From assembly GCA_045635885.1 (NCBI GenBank), contig JAZTWO010000077.1, positions 1-64,000 of the forward strand: a stretch of 64,000 nt of DNA, given 5' to 3'. Below are positions 8,570 to 17,811 of this stretch, piece after piece. Source of the DNA: RGIG4608 sp045635885. GTDB lineage: Bacteria; Bacillota; Clostridia; Oscillospirales; CAG-272. The translations under genes and the position numbers were made by a program. Every line of letters starts with the position of its first letter. Positions within the stretch are counted from its first letter, which is position 1. The notes under the pieces were generated by a model. That model ran no database searches, was not told the origin of the DNA, and worked only from the letters and a program-made list of their open reading frames with translations.

Positions 8570-9442
8570 GTGAATTCTGATTCTTATATCAAAATAGAAA
8601 ATTTATGTACAAGCTATGAAGAGGATGACGGTGCGAAGACAAGTGTGCTTAAAAACGTTTCACTTGATATTAAAAAAGGTGAATACCTTGCGGTGCTTGG
8701 TCACAACGGTTCCGGCAAGTCTACTCTTGCAAAGCTTCTTAATATGATACTTGAGCCCGATTCGGGTAAAATATATATTGACGGAAAGGATATTACCGAC
8801 CCCGATATGACGGAGAATGACGTTTTTGAGCTTCGCAAAAAGGTGGGAATGGTTTTTCAGAACCCGGACAATCAGCTTGTTGCCACCATTGTTGAAGATG
8901 ACGTTGCGTTCGGCCCCGAAAATCTTGGGATTGAGCCATCTGAAATTCGTCGCAGAGTTGACGAAGCTTTGGCGGTTGTTGGTATGAGCGATTTTGCTAA
9001 GAGCGAGCCCGCACGTCTTTCGGGCGGTCAAAAGCAGAGAATTGCAATTGCGGGCATTCTTGCAATGCAGCCCGACTGCATGATTTTTGATGAGTCAACC
9101 GCCATGCTTGACCCTCTTGGCAGACGAGAGATTATGAAAACGATTGAAAAGCTTAACCGTGAGCATGGAATTACAATTATTATGATTACTCACTATATGG
9201 ACGAGGCGGCAAGGGCGAAGAGAATTGTTGTGCTTGACGATGGTAAAATTATTATGGACGGCACTCCGCAGGAGATTTTTGATAACCCTGAAAAGCTTGA
9301 AAAATGTGGACTTGACGTTCCACAGTGCGTAAGTCTTGTTCATTCACTTAAAAAACAAGGAATCAATATTGAAGGAGAGTGCCACACCCCCTCTGCTTGT
9401 GCGGATGCAATTGAAAGGGCACTTAAAAAGAAAAATGGCTAA
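8570..9442 (+). CDS. ecfA1: ECF transporter ATPase EcfA1
   Basis: This is one of two ATPases of the energy-coupling factor module that powers vitamin and trace-nutrient uptake with exchangeable S components. The start is GTG 8570, behind GAAAGGAA; upstream in-frame TTG 8528 lies within the previous gene. Visible are Walker A GHNGSGKST (44-52), the Q-loop M-V-F-Q-N-P-D-N-Q, signature L-S-G-G-Q-K-Q-R, Walker B with F-D-E-S, and a switch His in I-T-H-Y. Q-N-P-D-N-Q is typical of EcfA1. It overlaps ecfA2 by 8 bp, pointing to coupled translation. Confidence 0.93.
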   Translation: MNSDSYIKIENLCTSYEEDDGAKTSVLKNVSLDIKKGEYLAVLGHNGSGKSTLAKLLNMILEPDSGKIYIDGKDITDPDMTENDVFELRKKVGMVFQNPDNQLVATIVEDDVAFGPENLGIEPSEIRRRVDEALAVVGMSDFAKSEPARLSGGQKQRIAIAGILAMQPDCMIFDESTAMLDPLGRREIMKTIEKLNREHGITIIMITHYMDEAARAKRIVVLDDGKIIMDGTPQEIFDNPEKLEKCGLDVPQCVSLVHSLKKQGINIEGECHTPSACADAIERALKKKNG

Positions 9443-10289
9443 AATTAAACTTCAGGACGTAACCTTTCTTTACGGAAAGGGAACTGCTTACAGCAAAGAA
9501 GCGTTGAAAAATATTAATATAGAAATTAAAGAGGGATCGATAACAGGTCTTATAGGTCACACGGGAAGCGGCAAAAGCACAATGCTTCAGCTTTTGAACG
9601 GTCTTTCAACCCCCTCAAGCGGAACTGTTTTTCTTGACGGTGTTGATATTTGGGAAAAACCAAAGGAAATTGGCAAGGTGCGTTTTAGAGTTGGACTTGT
9701 TATGCAATATCCCGAATATCAGCTTTTTGAAGAAACCGTTGAAAAGGATATTGCTTTCGGTCCGAAAAATATGGGTCTTAGCGACGAAGAAATTGCAAAG
9801 AGAATCAGAGAGGCGATTGATTTTGTTGGGCTTGATCCCGACGTGCTTACAAAAAATCCATTCGACCTTTCGGGTGGTCAAAAGCGTAGAGTGGCGATTG
9901 CAGGCGTTATCGCAATGCGACCCGAGGTGCTTGTTCTTGACGAGCCCGCTGCCGGTCTTGACCCACAGGGACGTGACGTTATTCTTAACGGAATTATGAA
10001 TTACCGTGAAAAAACGGGTGCAACCGTTATTATCGTTAGTCACAGTATGGAGGATATGGCTCGACTTTGTGACGATATTATCGTGCTTTCTCACGGTTCT
10101 GTTGTGCTTAACGGCACTCGTGACGAGGTTTTTGCAGAGTCTGAAATGCTTGAGAAAATTGGACTTGCCGTGCCTGAGATAACTTTGCTTATGCACGAGC
10201 TTAACGCACGAGGAATTATTGTAAATAATGGAATTTATACTGAAGAAGCCGCTATTAAGGAAATAGCGAGCTTGTTGAAAGGTAACTGA
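9435..10289 (+). CDS. ecfA2: ECF transporter ATPase EcfA2
   Basis: This is the second ATPase of the ECF module, pairing with EcfA1. The start is ATG 9435 inside the end of ecfA1. The 284-residue product shows Walker A GHTGSGKST (41-49), the Q-loop M-Q-Y-P-E-Y-Q-L-F-E-E-T that marks EcfA2, signature L-S-G-G-Q-K-R-R, Walker B L-V-L-D-E-P and switch His in V-S-H-S. The stop and the ecfT start overlap by one base (TGATG). Confidence 0.94.
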   Translation: MAKIKLQDVTFLYGKGTAYSKEALKNINIEIKEGSITGLIGHTGSGKSTMLQLLNGLSTPSSGTVFLDGVDIWEKPKEIGKVRFRVGLVMQYPEYQLFEETVEKDIAFGPKNMGLSDEEIAKRIREAIDFVGLDPDVLTKNPFDLSGGQKRRVAIAGVIAMRPEVLVLDEPAAGLDPQGRDVILNGIMNYREKTGATVIIVSHSMEDMARLCDDIIVLSHGSVVLNGTRDEVFAESEMLEKIGLAVPEITLLMHELNARGIIVNNGIYTEEAAIKEIASLLKGN

Positions 10290-11113
10290 TGAAGAATATA
10301 ACTTTAGGACAGTATTATGCTGTAAATTCACCCATACACAAGCTTGACCCAAGAATCAAAATAGTGCTTGCAATGCTCTATATCGTTATTGTGTTCTTGT
10401 GCTCAAACGTGCTTTCAATGGCACTTTTGTTGGCCTCTGCCATCGTTATTGTGCTTATTTCAAACATACCGCTTAAGATAGTTATTAGATCTGTTAGACC
10501 GATTTTGTTTATTATCACTTTCACCGCAATTATAAACATTTTTTGGACAACGGGTGCAGGTGACCCATGGATTAACCTTGGCTTTATTAAGGTTTATCAA
10601 GAAGGTATTATCAATGCCGCATTCCTTGTTGCAAGAATTTTTGTTCTTATTATCGGAAGCAGTATTCTTTTGACTTATACAACCACTCCCATTGCATTGA
10701 CTGACGGTATTGAAAGATTGTTTTCTCCTCTTAAGAAAATTGGATTGCCCGTTCACGATTTTGCAATGATTATGACAATTGCTTTGCGTTTTATTCCCAC
10801 TCTTATGGAAGAGGCGGAGAAGATTATGAGCGCACAAAAGGCAAGGGGCGCGGATTTTAGCAATGGCAATCTTTTGCAAAAGGCAAAGGCGCTTATTCCC
10901 ATTCTTATCCCCCTTTTCTCATCATCAATTCGCCACGCAATTGACTTAGCAACCGCCATGGAATGTCGCTGTTATAAGGGTGGAGAGGGAAGAACAAGAA
11001 TGAAGATTTTGAAATGCAAAACAAGTGATTTTGTGGCACTTGCAATTATTATTTTGTTTGGTGTTTCGGTTGTTTGCATCAATATTTTTGTTGGCCCGTT
11101 TCTCCCATTCTAA
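10289..11113 (+). CDS. ecfT: ECF transporter transmembrane protein EcfT
   Basis: EcfT is the membrane scaffold that couples the two ATPases to S components. The 274-residue product has about six hydrophobic segments and both coupling-helix motifs: A-Q-K-A-R-G-A-D-F near residue 181 and A-M-E-C-R-C-Y near 228. The second normally reads A-R-G or A-R-C. No S component is encoded nearby, which fits a group II ECF module shared by S proteins encoded elsewhere. Following by truA is the usual Firmicute order, although the ribosomal protein genes that often flank this block are absent here. Confidence 0.93.
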   Translation: MKNITLGQYYAVNSPIHKLDPRIKIVLAMLYIVIVFLCSNVLSMALLLASAIVIVLISNIPLKIVIRSVRPILFIITFTAIINIFWTTGAGDPWINLGFIKVYQEGIINAAFLVARIFVLIIGSSILLTYTTTPIALTDGIERLFSPLKKIGLPVHDFAMIMTIALRFIPTLMEEAEKIMSAQKARGADFSNGNLLQKAKALIPILIPLFSSSIRHAIDLATAMECRCYKGGEGRTRMKILKCKTSDFVALAIIILFGVSVVCINIFVGPFLPF

Positions 11114-11124
11114 AGGAGTAAAAA

Positions 11125-11883
11125 ATGAAATTATTGCTTAAAATAAGCTTTGTTGGAACAAACTATAACGGATATCAGGTTCAACCCGACAAGCCAACCG
11201 TTCAACGTGAGTTGAATGAGGCGGCGATGCGAATTTTTGGCTTTGACTGTGACATTGTTGGTTGCAGCAGAACTGACAGCGGAGTGCATGCAAATGAATT
11301 TTTTGTGTGCGTTTCAAAAAAAGGCGAAAATGCGCTTGATTGTACCATTCCTATGGACAAAGTTCCACTTGCATTTAATTCCGTTTTGCCCGACGATATT
11401 GCGGTTTTGAGTGCAAAAATGGTTGATGGTGAGTTCCATCCAAGATACGACGTAAAGCACAAGGAATATATTTATAAGATTTGGAACAATCCGATTAAAA
11501 ATCCTTTTTATGCGGACAGGGCTTATCACATTCCGCAGAATTATTCGGACGAGGTTGTTGACAAAATGAATGAGGCGGCGCAATTTTATTGTGGCAAGCA
11601 CGATTTTGCCGCTTATATGGCGCAGGGCTCTAAAATTGTGGACACAAACCGTACTGTGATGTATGCACAGGTTTATCGTGAGGGTGATTTTATCATTTTC
11701 AAGGTTGCGGCAGATGGTTTTTTATACAATATGGTGCGCATTATGACGGGAACTTTGATTCTTGTTGCGCAGGGAAAAATTTCACCCTGTGATATTGAAA
11801 AAATAACTGAAAGCAAAGATAGAAAAAATGCCGGCTCTACAGCGCCTGCATGCGGACTTTATCTTAACAAAGTAGAATATTAA
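11125..11883 (+). CDS. truA: tRNA pseudouridine(38-40) synthase TruA
   Basis: TruA isomerises uridines 38-40 in the anticodon stem of many tRNAs. The 252-residue product has the catalytic loop C-S-R-T-D-S-G-V-H-A with nucleophile D51, the K-x-Y-x-Y-x-I motif (K-E-Y-I-Y-K-I) near 113 and F-L-Y-N-M-V-R near 200. It begins 11 bp after ecfT with an AAAGGAG ribosome site. Length and order are ordinary. Confidence 0.96.
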   Translation: MKLLLKISFVGTNYNGYQVQPDKPTVQRELNEAAMRIFGFDCDIVGCSRTDSGVHANEFFVCVSKKGENALDCTIPMDKVPLAFNSVLPDDIAVLSAKMVDGEFHPRYDVKHKEYIYKIWNNPIKNPFYADRAYHIPQNYSDEVVDKMNEAAQFYCGKHDFAAYMAQGSKIVDTNRTVMYAQVYREGDFIIFKVAADGFLYNMVRIMTGTLILVAQGKISPCDIEKITESKDRKNAGSTAPACGLYLNKVEY

Positions 11884-11902
11884 TTTTAAAGGAGTTGGGA
11901 GA

Positions 11903-13123
11903 ATGAAATTCGATTTTGAAAATTCAATAGAAAAATTTAAATATGATCCCAATTCCGTAAAAAAGAATTACGACGGGAAAACTGATATTTATTTGGCAAA
12001 GGCAAGCTATCGCTATGCCTATATCAAAAGATTATTGTGTGTTGCTTTGGTATTTGTAATGGTGCTTTTCCTACTTTCAGGGGCACTTTCTTATGAGAAA
12101 TTATACTATCTTGCAAAGGATATTAAATTGGCAAATGATTACGTTAATTCCGAGCATGACACGATTACTTACAACGTGGGCAATTCACAAACATTTGCCA
12201 TTTATCGTGAGGGACTTGCCGTTGCCAGTCGTGAAAGATTTTCAATTTTTTCGTCAGGTGGCAGAGAATTGCTCTCTTTTGACCACAATTTAGGCAACCC
12301 CAAGCTTGCTTCAAGTGATAAATACGTTCTTTTATATGATGTGGGTGGCAAGCAATTTTCACTTTACAACTCTTTTTCAAAGGTTTATGACAAGACCCTT
12401 GATAATCCCATTTACGGTGCAAGTGTTTCTGAAAACGGAACTTATGCGATTATAACAAGCTCGCTTGACTATACCTCGATTGTTAGTGTTTACAAGTCAA
12501 ACGGCACAAAATACGATTATAATTTTGCGTCTGCAAGAGTTGTTTCAGTTTGCCTTTCTGAAAAGGGCAAGGATATGGCAGTTTTGCTTGCATATTCAAG
12601 TGGTGATGAAATTCGCTCTGAAATTCGTCTTTACCGCATTGGCAAGAATGATTATGAGAGCGAGAGCATAAGCTTTTCTGGTATTCCTTATGCGGTGCAA
12701 ATTCTTTCGGGTGGCAATATTTTGGTTGTTGGAGCGAATGGCATTAATGCATTTAACTCAAATCTTAATCTTGTTGGCGAGTATTTTGCAAATGAGGAAA
12801 TATATCTTTACAGTTTTGGGGAAGATAGTATAGCGATATCCTATTTTTCAAGTGAAAGTGGCAAAACTGACGTGCTTGTGTTAAACAAACGAGGCAAGCT
12901 TGAAAACGAAATTGAGTTTAACGAAAGAATTATTGATATTGCCCTTTGTGATGGATATATTTTCGTTCAAAAAATTGGTGGCTTTGAAAGAATTAATCTT
13001 TCAAATGAAAAGTCGGTTCAAATTGACTATATTGCTTTGGGTTATAAAATGATAGTTGGCGACAAAAAAACACTCATTATTTGTGCGGATTCACACGCAA
13101 AATACTTAGACTTTGGAAAATAA
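11903..13123 (+). CDS. DUF5711 family protein, single-pass membrane, propeller-like
   Basis: The product has 406 residues. A cytoplasmic N-terminal part of about 46 residues precedes one membrane helix (L-L-C-V-A-L-V-F-V-M-V-L-F-L-L, about 48-66). The rest is a series of short beta-strand repeats with Y-x-x-D or S-x-x-G turns, resembling a beta-propeller. This matches DUF5711, a clostridial family without known function. It lies 19 bp after truA and 43 bp before the CvpA-like gene, so it belongs to the same run. A cell-envelope location is inferred; no catalytic motif is visible. Confidence 0.75.
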   Translation: MKFDFENSIEKFKYDPNSVKKNYDGKTDIYLAKASYRYAYIKRLLCVALVFVMVLFLLSGALSYEKLYYLAKDIKLANDYVNSEHDTITYNVGNSQTFAIYREGLAVASRERFSIFSSGGRELLSFDHNLGNPKLASSDKYVLLYDVGGKQFSLYNSFSKVYDKTLDNPIYGASVSENGTYAIITSSLDYTSIVSVYKSNGTKYDYNFASARVVSVCLSEKGKDMAVLLAYSSGDEIRSEIRLYRIGKNDYESESISFSGIPYAVQILSGGNILVVGANGINAFNSNLNLVGEYFANEEIYLYSFGEDSIAISYFSSESGKTDVLVLNKRGKLENEIEFNERIIDIALCDGYIFVQKIGGFERINLSNEKSVQIDYIALGYKMIVGDKKTLIICADSHAKYLDFGK

Positions 13124-13166
13124 GACCTATTTTTATCCATAAAAAATTATTATATTGGAGGAAATT

Positions 13167-13835
13167 ATGGTAACTTTGAAAATATTGATTGACGTGATTT
13201 TGGCGTTGATTATTGCTTTTTTGGTGTTTTTGGGTGTTAAAAGGGGATTTGTTAAATCCTTTTTCAAAAGCACAAAAATGTTTTTTGTAATTCTTGTTAC
13301 AATTTTAATTGGCTCTTTTCTTGCAGGTATGTGCAAAACTGCATTTATTAATGATGCTTTTGATGGGGTGATTGCCAACAATATGGTTGAATATGCAGAA
13401 AATCTTGATGGCAAGTTTGATGCAAATTCGATTGAAGAAAGCATTCCAACCTTTGTTCAAAACATTGTTTCTATGGAAGAAATTAAGGCATATTCCGAAA
13501 CTCTTTCTGGAAACAACACCGAGGTTGCAAGGGCTGTTGGAGAAAAGATTGAAAACTCTGTTATTAATATCGTTGCTAACGTAACAGGATACGTTATGGC
13601 ATTTGTTATTTCGTTTATTTTCTGCACGATAGCAATTAAAATTATCGAAAAATTTTGGGAGCTTCCTGCACTTGGTTGGATTAACCATCTTAGCGGAATT
13701 CTTTGGGGAGTTGCCAACTCATATATTGTAACAAGCTTTTTAGTTTGCGTTGTTGCATTGGCTTTTGGAAGTGAGTTTATTGATAATACTGCACTTGCAA
13801 AGCTCATTTATAAAATTGGATTATTTACTTTTTAA
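13167..13835 (+). CDS. CvpA family membrane protein
   Basis: The product has 222 residues from ATG 13167 behind GGAGG; an in-frame TTG at 13155 overlaps that site. Four hydrophobic segments are seen (about 5-25, 30-50, 140-165, 180-205), with the family hallmark G-V-K-R-G-F-V near residue 25 and the conserved second half G-W-I-N-H-L-S-G-I-L-W-G-V. CvpA proteins are inner-membrane proteins first noted for colicin V export and linked to envelope stress; molecular function is uncertain. The 75-residue insert between the two halves is predicted to face outward. Confidence 0.82.
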   Translation: MVTLKILIDVILALIIAFLVFLGVKRGFVKSFFKSTKMFFVILVTILIGSFLAGMCKTAFINDAFDGVIANNMVEYAENLDGKFDANSIEESIPTFVQNIVSMEEIKAYSETLSGNNTEVARAVGEKIENSVINIVANVTGYVMAFVISFIFCTIAIKIIEKFWELPALGWINHLSGILWGVANSYIVTSFLVCVVALAFGSEFIDNTALAKLIYKIGLFTF

Positions 13836-13862
13836 TTTTTTGTAATACCGAGGAGGTATTTT

Positions 13863-16163
13863 ATGTTGATGTGTTCAAGATGCCATAAAAGAATGGCAGT
13901 TGTGTTTATAACCAAGCTTGAAAACGGTGAAAAGAAGAACGAGGGAATTTGCATTACTTGTGCAAAGGAGCTTGGTATTCCGCTTGATAATATGCTTGGT
14001 GATATGATGAATAAGCTTGGCATTTCATCCGAAGAGCTTGCAGGCATGGAAGATGATATGGCAAAATTGATGGAGGATGGTGGAAATCTTCCTGCTATGA
14101 TGGAAGATAGTGACGACAGTGAGGCGACCACCCCTGCAATTGACCTTCAAAAGCTTTTTGGTGGCAACGTTGCCAACCACTCAAACAAAGAGGGGGCAAA
14201 GGCGCACAAAGAGGAAAAGCAAAAGGAAAAAAGCAGAAAGTTTCTTGATTCCTATTGCAAAAACCTTAATGCAGAGGCGATTTCGGGCAAGCTTGACTCC
14301 ATAGTTGGCAGAGAAAAGGAGCTTGCAAGAGTTATTCAAATTCTTTCAAGACGTCAAAAGAACAATCCCTGCCTTATTGGTGAGCCGGGTGTTGGTAAAA
14401 CTGCGATTGCAGAAGCTTTGGCGCAGAAAATTGTTAGAGGTGACGTTCCTTACAAGTTAAGAAACAAGGAATTGCACTTGCTTGATTTGACTGCCCTTGT
14501 TGCAGGCACACAGTTCAGAGGTCAGTATGAAAGCCGTTTGCTTGGACTTCTTAAAGAGGTTAAAGAAGCCGGCAATATCATTCTTGTTATTGATGAAGTT
14601 CATAATATTGTTGGTGCAGGAAACAGCGAGGGTAGTGTTAGCACCGCCAATATGTTAAAGCCCGCACTTTCCCGTGGGGAAATTCAGGTGATTGGTGCTA
14701 CAACACTAACTGAATATAGAAAGTATATTGAAAAGGATTCTGCGCTTGAGCGTCGCTTCCAGCCTGTTAAGGTTGAAGAACCGTCCGTTGAAGAAACCCT
14801 TGAAATGCTTAAGGGAATCAAGCATTATTACGAATCCTTCCATCAGATAAAAATCCCAGACGATATTCTTCGCAGCGCAGTTGTGCTTTCTGAAAGATAC
14901 ATTACCGACAGATATTTGCCCGACAAGGCAATTGACCTTCTTGACGAGGCGGCGGCAAATCTTTCACTTAATTCTGCTTCACTTAACAGAAGCATTGAAA
15001 TCAGAGAGCAGCTTTTGGCGATTAAGAAGGACAGAGAGGCGCTTGAGGCAACTCCGCCCGATTCCCCCGACAATGCCGATGCTTATGAAAAGATTGCTAA
15101 ACTTAAATCTAAAGAAATTAAACTTGCAGACGAGTTGAAGTCACTTGAGGGTGAATGCGAAAGCATTGTTCTTACCTATGCCGAGCTTGCAGACGTTGTT
15201 GAGGTTTGGACGGGTGTTCCTGCCTTGACTGTTAGTGCAAATGAATATGAGCAGATTGACAAGCTTGAGGAACGTCTTAAGACTCATATTATCGGTCAGG
15301 ATAAAGCGATAAGCTCAATTTGTCGTGCAATTAAGCGAAACAGAGCAGGTATTTCTTACAAGAGAAAGCCCGTTTCGTTCATTTTTGCAGGCCCGACGGG
15401 TGTTGGTAAAACCGAGCTTGTTAAGCAGCTTGCAAATGACCTTTTCCACTCCCCAGAAACACTTATTCGCCTTGATATGAGTGAGTTTATGGAGAAGCAC
15501 TCCGTATCTAAAATTATTGGAGCGCCTCCCGGATACGTTGGCTATGACGAGGCAGGGCAGCTTACGGAAAAGATTAGAAGAAGACCTTATTCCGTTATTC
15601 TTTTTGACGAGATTGAAAAGGCGCATCCCGACGTTTTGAACGTGCTTTTGCAAATTCTTGATGATGGCAGAGTGACTGACGCACAGGGCAGAACTATCAA
15701 TTTTGAAAACACGATTTTGGTGATGACTACAAACGCAGGTTCAACCAATTCCTCAGGACGCGCGGGCTTTGCTGCCGCAGATAATATTTCCGCCGAGGAA
15801 GCGCGCACAATGAAGGCACTTGAGGGCTTTCTTCGTCCTGAATTTATCAATCGTGTTGACGAGATTATTACTTTTAATTCTCTCACGGAAGAAAACTTTG
15901 AAAAGATTGCAGAAATTATGCTTGGAGAACTCAAAATGGCTCTTAATGAGAAGGGAATTGAGCTTTCTTATACCTCTGCGGTGCTTAAGCACGTTGGCGA
16001 AAAGTCATATTCTGCAAAATTTGGCGCAAGAAACATGAGAAGATTTATTCAAGCTCATATTGAAGATGCCATTGCTGAAAAGGTGATTGCCGACTACAAT
16101 CGCACAATTTCAAAGGTGCATTTAAACATCAGCGGCGGCGAAATTGTGGTTAGTTGTATGTAA
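13863..16163 (+). CDS. clpE: Clp protease ATPase, ClpE/ClpC type with N-terminal zinc finger
   Basis: An HSP100 unfoldase that feeds proteins to ClpP. The 766-residue product begins with a four-Cys finger, C4-x-x-C7 and C30-x-x-C33, of the ClpE/McsA kind, in place of the double Clp-N domain of ClpC. It has two AAA+ modules: Walker A1 GEPGVGKT at 173-180 and Walker A2 GPTGVGKT at 510-517, with a short middle coiled-coil around 390-430. A GAGGAGGT ribosome site precedes ATG 13863. ClpE-type proteins handle stress-damaged substrates in Bacillus and Lactococcus. No CtsR box was found nearby. It ends the long plus-strand run that began at ruvC. Confidence 0.9.
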   Translation: MLMCSRCHKRMAVVFITKLENGEKKNEGICITCAKELGIPLDNMLGDMMNKLGISSEELAGMEDDMAKLMEDGGNLPAMMEDSDDSEATTPAIDLQKLFGGNVANHSNKEGAKAHKEEKQKEKSRKFLDSYCKNLNAEAISGKLDSIVGREKELARVIQILSRRQKNNPCLIGEPGVGKTAIAEALAQKIVRGDVPYKLRNKELHLLDLTALVAGTQFRGQYESRLLGLLKEVKEAGNIILVIDEVHNIVGAGNSEGSVSTANMLKPALSRGEIQVIGATTLTEYRKYIEKDSALERRFQPVKVEEPSVEETLEMLKGIKHYYESFHQIKIPDDILRSAVVLSERYITDRYLPDKAIDLLDEAAANLSLNSASLNRSIEIREQLLAIKKDREALEATPPDSPDNADAYEKIAKLKSKEIKLADELKSLEGECESIVLTYAELADVVEVWTGVPALTVSANEYEQIDKLEERLKTHIIGQDKAISSICRAIKRNRAGISYKRKPVSFIFAGPTGVGKTELVKQLANDLFHSPETLIRLDMSEFMEKHSVSKIIGAPPGYVGYDEAGQLTEKIRRRPYSVILFDEIEKAHPDVLNVLLQILDDGRVTDAQGRTINFENTILVMTTNAGSTNSSGRAGFAAADNISAEEARTMKALEGFLRPEFINRVDEIITFNSLTEENFEKIAEIMLGELKMALNEKGIELSYTSAVLKHVGEKSYSAKFGARNMRRFIQAHIEDAIAEKVIADYNRTISKVHLNISGGEIVVSCM

Positions 16164-16177
16164 AAAATTAAATAAAT

Positions 16178-16214
16178 GGACAGAGAACGTGAATCGCTCT
16201 CTGTCCTTATTTAT
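16178..16214 (+). terminator. Terminator after clpE-like gene
   Basis: GGACAGAGA (16178-16186) pairs with TCTCTGTCC (16198-16206), followed by a T-rich but interrupted tail. It lies 14 bp after the stop codon. Confidence 0.75.
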
Positions 16215-16226
16215 TAATAAATTCTA

Positions 16227-16255
16227 TTGACAAGTTTTTTTCCTTGTGTTACTAT
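16227..16255 (+). promoter_or_regulatory. Sigma-A promoter of the lipoprotein pair
   Basis: TTGACA (16227-16232), 17-bp spacer, TACTAT (16250-16255). Directly downstream stands TTAATATAGATAAT (16257-16270), which also follows the promoter at 31248. The leader to the first start codon is about 105 bp, and no riboswitch fold was recognised in it. Confidence 0.75.
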
Positions 16256-16366
16256 ATTAATATAGATAATACAGATTTGCAAATGATACGGAAAGTAGAG
16301 ATTATATGTCGAAGTTTTCTTTTTCAAAGTGTGATGTATTATTGATTAATTTGTGGAGGGAAAAAT

Positions 16367-17179
16367 ATGAGAAAAACAAAAATTATTTTATTGGTTTCAT
16401 TGATTGTGGCTTTGATTTCGGTTTTTTGCTCGTGCCGTTGCTATCCAAATATGTTTGAATGGAATATCAGCAGTGTAAAGACAAGTGTGAATCTTTCTAA
16501 TGGCAATACAATAAGGCTTTCCATTCCCAGAATGTATTCTGAACTAAATCCGCTTGTGGTTCATCAAGGAATGACTCATATAGAAATTAAATGGAACAAC
16601 AAGGTTATATTTAAACCATATGGCTCGAATGAAGAGCTCAAGGGAACTTATAAGGTTGATCATCACGGTGAATATAGAACTTCTTTTACAATAACGTTTG
16701 AAAATGGCGAAAAAACTGAAAATGGAAAAGTGGCAACTCATGCATTAAATGTTGTTGGCGGAAATCCTTTTGGGGCGTATATGGAATTTGAATTTCGTGG
16801 TATGCACTATAGCTTTTGTGCCGGCTATGAGGACGATTCCCGAACTGAAAAAGAATCACAAGAGGAGCTTGAAGAATTTATTTTGAATTTGAGAAGTGGT
16901 AATTATACTTCCTTACAAGAGGGAAATATTGTAAAAACAAGTTCCGGCACTAGAATTTATGCGGATTTCTTATATTGCGAAAGAGAATATGATGATCTTT
17001 ATAGAGATGATTTGATAGTTTTTGCCGTGAAGATTACTGCAGATAATCAGTTAATTATTCTTGATGATATTGAGCCGGGAGAGTGCATGTTTGTACATTA
17101 TGTTTATTGGGATAATGAATATAGTTCAGAAAAAATCCGAGAGGCATATGTAATTTACTATATTGAACCATTATCTTGA
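16367..17179 (+). CDS. Putative secreted or lipoprotein of unknown family
   Basis: The product has 270 residues. A Lys-rich start and a hydrophobic stretch run to C21-S-C23; the lipobox is weak (V-F-C-S-C), so lipid attachment is possible but not sure. The remainder is beta-rich with acidic patches and two further Cys. I do not recognise the family. The start ATG 16367 follows GGAGGG by 7 bp. A second lipoprotein gene follows after 34 bp, so the two likely form an operon driven by the promoter at 16227. Confidence 0.6.
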   Translation: MRKTKIILLVSLIVALISVFCSCRCYPNMFEWNISSVKTSVNLSNGNTIRLSIPRMYSELNPLVVHQGMTHIEIKWNNKVIFKPYGSNEELKGTYKVDHHGEYRTSFTITFENGEKTENGKVATHALNVVGGNPFGAYMEFEFRGMHYSFCAGYEDDSRTEKESQEELEEFILNLRSGNYTSLQEGNIVKTSSGTRIYADFLYCEREYDDLYRDDLIVFAVKITADNQLIILDDIEPGECMFVHYVYWDNEYSSEKIREAYVIYYIEPLS

Positions 17180-17213
17180 TGTAAAAAATATTTGATTTAA
17201 AAGGAGATTTATT

Positions 17214-17753
17214 ATGAAAAAATTAATTGCACTAATGCTTTTGATATGTACATTTACATTCTTGCTTTCCTCTTGCGGAGGCAACAAAAAAGTGACAATT
17301 GAAAAGCCCGAAGATACTAGTCTTGAAAGGTGGTTGTTTGAAAAGCCGGATACAGAGAATTGGACCGAGATAGAATCAAATTATTGGGAAAGAAGTTATT
17401 TGGCACCAGGATACGAATTAGTGGTAGGAGATCAAGGATATAAAGAAAATTGTGTTATTTACGGAACTGCGAGATTTCCCCTTTATGAATTAGGAGTTCA
17501 TAAAATTATAGGTATTTATATAAGTGATCCTGAAGTTACTTTGTGGGGTTTAACTATGAATTCTACTCATGAGCAATCTATGGAAGTTATGACTAAACTT
17601 GGATTTGTTGAGGTGATTTATCAAAAAGATCTAGGACGCTCTTTATATGAAAATGGGAAGTTTAGGCTTGAGATAATAGAGGGAAAATTCATGAAAATTT
17701 TTTACTATCCTACAAGTATTATAAATGAAATTGCTATAAGAGTTTGGGGATAG
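17214..17753 (+). CDS. Putative lipoprotein of unknown family
   Basis: The product has 179 residues with a clear lipoprotein signal: MKK, hydrophobic core, lipobox L-S-S-C with Cys at 21, then a Gly-Gly-Asn tether. The mature part is rich in Trp, Tyr and Glu. I do not recognise the family and see no catalytic motif. AAAGGAG precedes the ATG. Its terminator at 17783 also serves the convergent nnrD gene. Confidence 0.65.
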   Translation: MKKLIALMLLICTFTFLLSSCGGNKKVTIEKPEDTSLERWLFEKPDTENWTEIESNYWERSYLAPGYELVVGDQGYKENCVIYGTARFPLYELGVHKIIGIYISDPEVTLWGLTMNSTHEQSMEVMTKLGFVEVIYQKDLGRSLYENGKFRLEIIEGKFMKIFYYPTSIINEIAIRVWG

Positions 17754-17782
17754 ATTAACTAACAAAATTAAAAATGTCAAAA

Positions 17783-17811
17783 AACTCCCTTTTAGTAAAG
17801 GGAGTTTTTTT
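17783..17811. terminator. Bidirectional terminator between lipoprotein and nnrD
   Basis: AACTCCCTTT (17783-17792) pairs with AAAGGGAGTT (17797-17806) around a 4-nt loop, followed by T. An A run on the other side serves the minus strand. The nnrD stop codon lies within the T run. Confidence 0.88.
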
